A stretch of 64,000 bases of DNA from contig JBMNFF010000001.1 of assembly GCA_050949165.1 (NCBI GenBank), positions 682,001-746,000 of the forward strand, written 5' to 3'. This stretch comes from DAIOXA01 sp050949165 (GTDB lineage Bacteria > Bacillota > Proteinivoracia > UBA4975). This document shows, one piece after another, positions 58,948 to 64,000 of the stretch. Below the pieces are notes generated by a model. That model was not told where the DNA came from. It searched no databases and worked only from the letters and a program-made list of their open reading frames with translations. A program made the translations under genes and the position numbers. Position 1 is the stretch's first letter. Each line of letters starts with the position of its first letter.

Positions 58948-59529
58948 CTATTTGCCACCCTGGGCGGAGATATTGATTTGCGATGCCCGGAGGCCGGTGG
59001 CCTGAGAGGCAATTTGGGCAATCAACAGCACCTGCTGGGAACTGAGTTCCGGCGCATCGACAATCACCAGAGCCCCATCTTCCTGGAGGATGAGGATGGC
59101 GTTTTTAAAGCCCTGAGCCTTGATGGCGTTTTCCACCAGGAGCTCCATCTCCATCTTCTCCTGCAAGGCCAGGAGCTTGTTCTCGGCTTCGGTTTTAGCC
59201 TCTTTGGAGACGTTGGGATTGTTGATCAGTTGCTGCAAGGTGTCCAGCTCCCGGCTGCGCACCCGCTCCCTTTCCAGGCGAAATTCTACAAAGAACTGGC
59301 CCTGGCCTTCCGAATCCCAGTCCACCGGTTCGTCGCCCAGGGTATCTTCCTCCTCCCCTTCCTCCACATCCCCCTCCTCCTGCGGAGGGGTCAAATTTGT
59401 TGACTGGTCTTGCCAACTCATGGACGGCAAGAGCTCGCCGATTCCGTCGGCAATATAGACCATGTAGATGGCCGTGGCAAAGAGCACCGCCAGGACCAGG
59501 TAAGCCGCTGACTTGGGTATCTTCAGCAT
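58948..59529 (-). CDS. spoIIIAH: Stage III sporulation protein AH
   Basis: A 193-residue protein with one N-terminal membrane helix (about 8-27), an acidic linker (about 40-75) and a C-terminal ring-building domain (about 85-190, with a coiled part around 100-130). This matches SpoIIIAH, the mother-cell partner of forespore SpoIIQ in the feeding-tube channel between the two cells. The C-terminal domain is related to YscJ/FliF rings. It is the last gene of the spoIIIA operon. Confidence 0.94.
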   Translation of the reverse strand: MLKIPKSAAYLVLAVLFATAIYMVYIADGIGELLPSMSWQDQSTNLTPPQEEGDVEEGEEEDTLGDEPVDWDSEGQGQFFVEFRLERERVRSRELDTLQQLINNPNVSKEAKTEAENKLLALQEKMEMELLVENAIKAQGFKNAILILQEDGALVIVDAPELSSQQVLLIAQIASQATGLRASQINISAQGGK

Positions 59530-59540
59530 TATTCTCCCTC

Positions 59541-60104
59541 CTAACGACCTTTCTGAATGGTGATTCTGTATGCCGGCACATCCAAGACGCTCTGCACCGC
59601 CTGGGTCAGGCTCTCCCTTATCCAGGGGTTGTCGCCATTGGTAGCCACCACCAGCACGCCCCGCACCCGGGGTTTGATGATTCGCTCCACCACCGGCTCT
59701 TCATAGCCCTGGGTGCGGACAATTACCAGCTGACCGCTGTAATCGTATTCCACCTGCTCCCGAATCCCGCCAGCATTGTCTTCTTCCTGGATGGTCCGGC
59801 GGCTTTCCTGCTCATTGCGGGCATAGATTACTTCCTGTTGGTCCTCCAGGGTCAACATCACCCGCACCTTGCCTACGCCCTGGATGGAGCTGAGGATGCT
59901 CTCCAACTCCCGCCGCAGCTGCTCCTGATGATTTTCCTGGCCCACCGCCGGCATCTGTGGAGGCGGCTCCTCCCCCCGGGAAGGCAAGAGGCTGGGCATG
60001 ATCAAGAGGATTACCCCTGCTGCGCCCAGCAGCCAGATCAGCAGTTTATTCTTTCCCCAGTTCTGCTTGATTCCCTGAAAAAAACCCTTAAGATTATTGG
60101 CCAT
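59541..60104 (-). CDS. spoIIIAG: Stage III sporulation protein AG
   Basis: A 187-residue protein with a membrane helix (about 20-40, KLLIWLLGAAGVILLIMPSLL) and an outer domain with KVRVMLTLEDQQEVIYARN and VVERIIKPRVRGVLVVATNGDN. It forms the large ring of the SpoIIIA-SpoIIQ complex. ATG 60104 follows GGAGGTGAGG and overlaps the end of spoIIIAF. A longer frame exists upstream but lies in spoIIIAF. Confidence 0.94.
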   Translation of the reverse strand: MANNLKGFFQGIKQNWGKNKLLIWLLGAAGVILLIMPSLLPSRGEEPPPQMPAVGQENHQEQLRRELESILSSIQGVGKVRVMLTLEDQQEVIYARNEQESRRTIQEEDNAGGIREQVEYDYSGQLVIVRTQGYEEPVVERIIKPRVRGVLVVATNGDNPWIRESLTQAVQSVLDVPAYRITIQKGR

Positions 60105-60675
60105 TCGCCTCACCTCCGCCAGTGTAGACCCATATGGACAGGGTTTCCGCCGGAATCCCCAAGTGACGGGCCAGGGCCTTGCCGACGTCCTCCGGGGCGG
60201 CGACCCAGCGCTCTGCCTGGCCGGTGCCCACCACAACCGGAGCGATGGGTTCTATGCCCCGGGCGCCGGGGCGCAGGCTCACCTCCATTGCCCGGTACTC
60301 TGTCAGGTTACCATACTCATCAAAGGCCAGGTCCAAAGCCACCTCCACTTCATACCCCGGATAGGTAGGGGCCAGGAACTCCCTGGCCAGTTCTGCCAAC
60401 TGGGTCTCCAGCAAATCCTTAGACTGCTCCCGCACCCAGGGAAAAGCCTGGCGCTCCAGGCCGGCATTGAGGCTGGCCGCTGCCAGTATGTCCTCGAGAT
60501 TAAAAGATTGGCCCCGGAGCTCCAGGAGCGGCTGTAGAATCATGGCGATGACCAGGAGGCCAACCACCATTCTCGAATAAGTCCGGAAGTTGCCCCTGGG
60601 CAAGAGCAACTCGCAGAAGGCGGCAAATATAGAGAGGAGCGCCAGTTTGCGCACCAGATTATAGATTATGTCCAT
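60094..60675 (-). CDS. spoIIIAF: Stage III sporulation protein AF
   Basis: A 193-residue protein with two N-terminal membrane helices (about 8-25 and 36-52, MVVGLLVIAMILQPLLEL) and a soluble ring-type domain. Family features include FCELLLPRGNFRTYSRMVVG. It is a component of the SpoIIIA secretion-like complex in the outer forespore membrane. It starts 4 bases after the spoIIIAE stop. Confidence 0.93.
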   Translation of the reverse strand: MDIIYNLVRKLALLSIFAAFCELLLPRGNFRTYSRMVVGLLVIAMILQPLLELRGQSFNLEDILAAASLNAGLERQAFPWVREQSKDLLETQLAELAREFLAPTYPGYEVEVALDLAFDEYGNLTEYRAMEVSLRPGARGIEPIAPVVVGTGQAERWVAAPEDVGKALARHLGIPAETLSIWVYTGGGEANGQ

Positions 60676-60679
60676 GCCC

Positions 60680-61792
60680 TCACCTCACCATGACCGTGAG
60701 ATTGGCGGCGGCGACAATGATGGCGATGACCATGAAGAACATCAGGGATACTGCCACCACAGCGCCAATCATTGCATACATGTGCTTGGCCATCAGTTCC
60801 AGGGTATCGCTGACGGCGCCTTCGCCCAGGGGCTGAAACAGGGCCGCCGCTCCCCGGTAAATCAAGCAGACGGCGAACATCTTGAGCACGGGGAAGAGAC
60901 AGATCAGCACCACCATGACCATGCCAAAGACGCCGATGGAATTTTTCAGGACCAGGCTGGCCCCGGCCACCGTTTCAAAGGCATCGGAAAACATGCTGCC
61001 GATTACGGGAATAAAGGCCTTGGCGGTAAACTTGCCCGTTCGAAGGGCGACGCCGTCGGCGACGCTGGTCACAGCCCCATTGAGGACGGTCACCCCTACA
61101 AAGAGCGTGAGGAGAAAGCCCAAGAGCCATGTGGCCCCGTCCTTGAGGAAGGTGGCCAGCTTATCCAGACCAATTCCCGTCAACACTTTATCCACCAGGG
61201 CCAGGATGGCGGCGGCGAAGAGCAGGGGCAAGACGATATTGGCCACCAGCACGCTTACCACCCCGGTGGCCGAAACCAGCACCGGCTGGAAAACTGCCGC
61301 TCCGGTGATGCTGCCCAGGCCGGCCAGGAGCGTGAGCATGATGGGCACCAGAGAAAGCATGAAGTCCGCCATGGCCTGCACCGTCTCCCGGGCCATCCCC
61401 ATGGACAGCGAGAAGGAATACATACATACCGAAAGCAGGACCAGGAAGACGGCGGTCCTGCTCACCTGAGCCACCCCCTCCCCCATGAAGGAGGCCTGGA
61501 GGTTGCTGAGGAGAGCGCTGAACACCGCCAGGAGCAGCAGCTGGCCCAAGAGGGAGCCGTTGGCCCAGATTTCGTGCAAGAGATAGCGCAGCAAGCCGGC
61601 GGCCAGACCCGGGAAATCCAAGGACCCCAGATCCCGCCACTGAAACTCGGGCAGATAGCGGCCGTACTTTTGCTGCATAACTTGCCAATCCCGTTCCAGT
61701 TGGCTGGTATCCACCGGCGCCTCGGACGCCAGAGCCCCCAGGGGCGAGAAGAGCATGACCACAATCAGGGCAAATAAAAGCGCCGCCCTCAA
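60680..61792 (-). CDS. spoIIIAE: Stage III sporulation protein AE
   Basis: A 370-residue protein: signal-like N-terminal helix, an outside helical region (about 25-90) and about seven membrane helices from 95 onward. The family stretch FIPVIGSMFSDAFETVAGASLVLKN is near 255. It is the main multi-spanning subunit of the SpoIIIA complex. ATG 61792 overlaps the spoIIIAD stop by four bases. Confidence 0.94.
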   Translation of the reverse strand: MRAALLFALIVVMLFSPLGALASEAPVDTSQLERDWQVMQQKYGRYLPEFQWRDLGSLDFPGLAAGLLRYLLHEIWANGSLLGQLLLLAVFSALLSNLQASFMGEGVAQVSRTAVFLVLLSVCMYSFSLSMGMARETVQAMADFMLSLVPIMLTLLAGLGSITGAAVFQPVLVSATGVVSVLVANIVLPLLFAAAILALVDKVLTGIGLDKLATFLKDGATWLLGFLLTLFVGVTVLNGAVTSVADGVALRTGKFTAKAFIPVIGSMFSDAFETVAGASLVLKNSIGVFGMVMVVLICLFPVLKMFAVCLIYRGAAALFQPLGEGAVSDTLELMAKHMYAMIGAVVAVSLMFFMVIAIIVAAANLTVMVR

Positions 61793-62175
61793 GATAATAA
61801 CCTCGAGACAGTGTCCAGGATGGTGGTGATAATGGGCGCCGCCAGAATCAAGATCATGACCTTCCCCGCCATGGCCACCTTAAAGGCCAGGGCGCTTTCC
61901 CCGGCATCTTTGCACACCTGGGTGCCAAATTCAGCTATATAGGCAATGCCCAGAATCCGGAGCAGGGTGCCCAGGAACACCATGTTTAAGTCGGCCCGCA
62001 CCGCCAGGCGCTCCAGAACGTCCAGGATCTCTATAACCTTCCAGATTATCAGGGCAAAAATAACCAATCCCGCCGCCACCGAAACCTGAACGGCAAGCTC
62101 AGGCTTCTCCTGGCGAATTACGATGATCAATACGGTTCCCACCACTGCCATGGCGACCACCTGCATGATGCTCAC
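61789..62175 (-). CDS. spoIIIAD: Stage III sporulation protein AD
   Basis: A 128-residue membrane protein with the highly conserved block RILGIAYIAEFGTQVCKDAGESALAFKVAMAGK near 75-105. GTG 62175 is preferred because GAGGTG lies six bases upstream, overlapping the spoIIIAC stop; GTG 62184 and ATG 62166 are possible. It is a small membrane subunit of the SpoIIIA complex. Confidence 0.92.
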   Translation of the reverse strand: MSIMQVVAMAVVGTVLIIVIRQEKPELAVQVSVAAGLVIFALIIWKVIEILDVLERLAVRADLNMVFLGTLLRILGIAYIAEFGTQVCKDAGESALAFKVAMAGKVMILILAAPIITTILDTVSRLLS

Positions 62176-62185
62176 GGCATTCACC

Positions 62186-62392
62186 TCAATAGATTTGGAA
62201 TATCGTGCGCACGGCGTTGATCAGATCTCCAATCAGGTTGACGATAAACAGCATCACCACAATTACCCCGGCCAGGGTCAGGAGCTGGGCCTGTTCCTTC
62301 TTGTCCGCCTGGGTCAGGACCTGGGAAAAGACCATGATGAGAATTCCTATGCCGGCCAACTTAAAGAGCAGATTGACATCGATAAAGTCCAC
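62186..62392 (-). CDS. spoIIIAC: Stage III sporulation protein AC
   Basis: A 68-residue membrane protein with two helices (about 6-24 and 37-57): NLLFKLAGIGILIMVFSQVL, then EQAQLLTLAGVIVVMLFIV. This is the normal length of SpoIIIAC. The start is GTG 62392, with GGGAGGG just upstream; the longer frame runs into spoIIIAB. Confidence 0.92.
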   Translation of the reverse strand: MDFIDVNLLFKLAGIGILIMVFSQVLTQADKKEQAQLLTLAGVIVVMLFIVNLIGDLINAVRTIFQIY

Positions 62393-62406
62393 CGCTTTCC
62401 CTCCCA

Positions 62407-62916
62407 CTAGAGCAATAACAGGACCAGAGCCAGACCGGAACACACCCCCAAGTAGCGCCATATTTTCTCATTTGCCGCCCGGGAGCCCTCGGCCGCGGCC
62501 TCCAGCTGGCGCAGATGTTCCATATGCAAATCCAACTGCCGCCCCTGTTCGCCAATATCTCCCGCCCCCAGCACCTGCATTAAATTATCCAGGAGGGCGA
62601 AATCCTCAGGGGCCAGGGCCAGGCCCCGGCGCTCCACCTGCCGCCAGGCCCAGGCAGGCCCGCGGCCTTCGGCCCGGTCCAGGGCGTCGGCCAGGTGGGC
62701 AAAGAGCTGGCCCAGGGGTTGGGGAGTGACAGCGGCCACGGCCTGGAGGGCGGCGGGCAGCGGCGTCTGGCGAAAGCGAATTTCGGTGCCCAGCACCGTC
62801 AGAGCAAACTGGAGCTGGCGCAGTTGCTGGGGCCGCCGGCGATAAGTTTCCGCCATCCCAAAGCCCAGTCCCGCCCCGGCCAGGACGATCAGTCCGGCAC
62901 CCGCTATTTTCAGCAC
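62407..62916 (-). CDS. spoIIIAB: Stage III sporulation protein AB
   Basis: A 169-residue protein with an N-terminal hydrophobic helix (about 4-22), a helical middle with FALTVLGTEIRFRQTPLPAAL and a C-terminal hydrophobic helix (about 152-169). It matches SpoIIIAB, related to the type II secretion protein GspF. Its start overlaps the end of spoIIIAA by seven bases. Confidence 0.92.
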   Translation of the reverse strand: MLKIAGAGLIVLAGAGLGFGMAETYRRRPQQLRQLQFALTVLGTEIRFRQTPLPAALQAVAAVTPQPLGQLFAHLADALDRAEGRGPAWAWRQVERRGLALAPEDFALLDNLMQVLGAGDIGEQGRQLDLHMEHLRQLEAAAEGSRAANEKIWRYLGVCSGLALVLLLL

Positions 62917-63848
62917 TGCTCATCCCTCCTGTACACCCAGGCTCCTTTGGGCAATTCCAGCACCCCGGCCAAACTGGGCAGGCCCTGGTGACGATCCAGG
63001 ACCACAACCCGGCCAAAGCAGCCCCCCGCCAAGAGGCGGCGTAGCACGGGACGCTGCCGGGCCTCATCCAGATCCCGGGCATGGGCGGTGGTCATCACCG
63101 TCACCCCGGCGGCCAGGACATTTTCCAGGGCCACAGCGTCGGATTCCAGACCAATTTCGTCGGCTGCCACCACCTGGGGCCCCATGGAGCGAACCAACAT
63201 GATCAGGCCCTGAGCCCGGGGGCAGCAGTCCAGGACATCGGTGCGCTTTCCCAGGTAGAGTTGGGGAATGCCCCGATGGGATCCCGCCAGTTCCGAACGC
63301 TCGTCGGCCACCCCCACCGTCAGCTTCAGCTCATCGCTGACCAGGCGGATCAAGTCCCGCAACAGGGTGGTCTTGCCGCAGCCCGGCGGCGCCAGAATCA
63401 GGGTGTTGTGAACTCTGCCTTCCTGGAGCAGCCAGGGCAGCACCGGTTTGCCCACCCCCAACAGCTGTCGGGCAATGCGAAAGTTCAGGCTTCCGGGCTC
63501 CGCCAAGGAGACAACCCTGCCCCCTGCCACTGCTACCCTCCCCGCCACCCCGATCCGGTGCCCGCCCCGGATTGTTATATAGCCCCGGGCCAGTTGCTCG
63601 GCAAAGGCGTAGAAGGAATACTGGCTGAGGATGTTCAAGGTCTCCTGCAAATCGGCGACAGTCAATTCCGGGGGAATCCAGATTTCCTGGCCTCCGCCGG
63701 TTGCCAGCACCGGCATACCGGGACGGAGGCGGATTTCTTCTGTCCCCCTGATCCGGGAAGGTTCCAAGGAGGCCAGGGCCTGGCGCACTCGGGTCCCAAG
63801 CATGGGCAGGACCTCTTGCTGCCAGATCTGCTCGTGGCGGAAAGCCAA
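62910..63848 (-). CDS. spoIIIAA: Stage III sporulation protein AA (secretion-type ATPase)
   Basis: A 312-residue ATPase of the SpoIIIA complex, related to type II/IV secretion ATPases. N-terminal part with EEIRLRPGMPV; Walker A APPGCGKTTLLRDLIR near 155 and MGPQVVAADEIG (Walker B) near 225. The start is best read as TTG 63848, eight bases after a run of seven G; the longer frame includes a terminator-like hairpin. It is the first gene of the eight-gene operon. Confidence 0.92.
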   Translation of the reverse strand: MAFRHEQIWQQEVLPMLGTRVRQALASLEPSRIRGTEEIRLRPGMPVLATGGGQEIWIPPELTVADLQETLNILSQYSFYAFAEQLARGYITIRGGHRIGVAGRVAVAGGRVVSLAEPGSLNFRIARQLLGVGKPVLPWLLQEGRVHNTLILAPPGCGKTTLLRDLIRLVSDELKLTVGVADERSELAGSHRGIPQLYLGKRTDVLDCCPRAQGLIMLVRSMGPQVVAADEIGLESDAVALENVLAAGVTVMTTAHARDLDEARQRPVLRRLLAGGCFGRVVVLDRHQGLPSLAGVLELPKGAWVYRRDEQC

Positions 63849-63897
63849 AAAAAACACCCCCCCTTGCAATAATAAATATTGAAGGGAGGGTGTTTTT
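63847..63897 (-). terminator. Strong terminator-like hairpin ending at the spoIIIAA start
   Basis: A stem of about 21 bp with one G-U pair and one bulge (63850-63897); the minus-strand 3' side ends in eight T. The G-rich 3' arm is also the ribosome-binding site of spoIIIAA, and the T-run reaches its start codon. It may end the upstream gene's transcript or act as an attenuator. Confidence 0.6.
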
Positions 63898-63958
63898 ATG
63901 CTATTGGCCTCTGAAAGTTTTGCCAAACCTTGGTTAAGCAGCCAGGCATTGCAGCCTT

Positions 63959-64000
63959 TCAGTCGACGGGGATACTCTCGTCCAGTTCGGTATCCAGTTC
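63959..64000 (-). CDS. C-terminal end of an upstream gene (13 residues visible)
   Basis: An open frame enters from the right edge and ends at TGA (63959-63961) with the acidic tail ELDTELDESIPVD. Genes upstream of spoIIIAA in Firmicutes often are efp or a small conserved gene; which one this is cannot be told. The call as coding is tentative. Confidence 0.35.
   Translation of the reverse strand, partial: ELDTELDESIPVD

Overview
The window is a GC-rich chromosomal segment of an endospore-forming, anaerobic Bacillota (Firmicutes, Clostridia-like in the broad sense). The evidence is the complete spoIIIA operon, spo0A, spoIVB and spoIIM, ferredoxin-linked 2-oxoacid oxidoreductase, NfnAB, and an OLE RNA, a large RNA found mainly in anaerobic or extremophilic Firmicutes. 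A species name cannot be read from the sequence. No rRNA, tRNA, CRISPR array or complete transposon was seen.

Layout. 1-3148 (+ strand): end of a proton-translocating NAD(P) transhydrogenase operon (pntAA', pntAB, pntB). The NADP(H)-binding domain III of pntB is present three times in tandem; the two extra copies are cut off by single-base insertions. 3171-14996 (- strand): a seven-gene defence island, transcribed as SNF2 helicase, DUF4391, AlbA_2/Schlafen-like, DUF1883-TIR, type III Mod, RhuM, type III Res. 15206-16318 (+): a lipoprotein gene with its own promoter and terminator. 16387-20279 (-): alpha/beta hydrolase, SpoIIM, DUF3866, M20 peptidase. 20469-29019 (-): a ten-gene operon for branched-chain amino acid oxidation, with two amino-acid dehydrogenases, two butyrate kinases, one phosphotransbutyrylase, a P-loop NTPase and a four-subunit VOR-type oxidoreductase. 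A near-perfect sigma-54 promoter precedes it, with the PAS-PAS-AAA+-Fis activator gene just upstream. 30938-34252 (-): SteA, MctB/SteB-like protein, GT2 and an MraY-like protein. 34349-49669 (-): the classical Firmicute block, in transcription order nfnA, nfnB, folD, xseA, xseB, ispA, divergent PAP2, OLE RNA, oapA, dxs, tlyA, membrane protein, nadK, recN, spoIVB, spo0A; argR is missing. 49964-56280 (+): an inserted ABC-2 export cassette with one ATPase and two homologous pairs of permeases. 56317-64000 (-): spoIIIAA-AH, Asp23/AmaP/DUF2273, nusB and a Kae1-like gene.

How the genes fit together. The amino acid operon would turn Leu/Val/Ile into 2-oxoacids (dehydrogenases), then acyl-CoA plus reduced ferredoxin (VOR), then acyl phosphate (Ptb), then branched fatty acid plus ATP (Buk). 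NfnAB and the Pnt transhydrogenase offer two routes to NADPH from the resulting reduced ferredoxin and NADH. The isoprenoid genes (dxs, ispA) sit with OLE RNA and its membrane partner OapA, an arrangement known from other OLE-containing Firmicutes.

Most interesting items: the OLE RNA (43218-43822), the triplicated PntB domain III, the composite defence island with a run of perfect palindromes inside mod, the sigma-54 promoter with an upstream dyad, and the duplicated ABC permease pairs. Several gene starts were moved from the longest reading frame to the start best supported by a ribosome-binding site; this is stated in each case.
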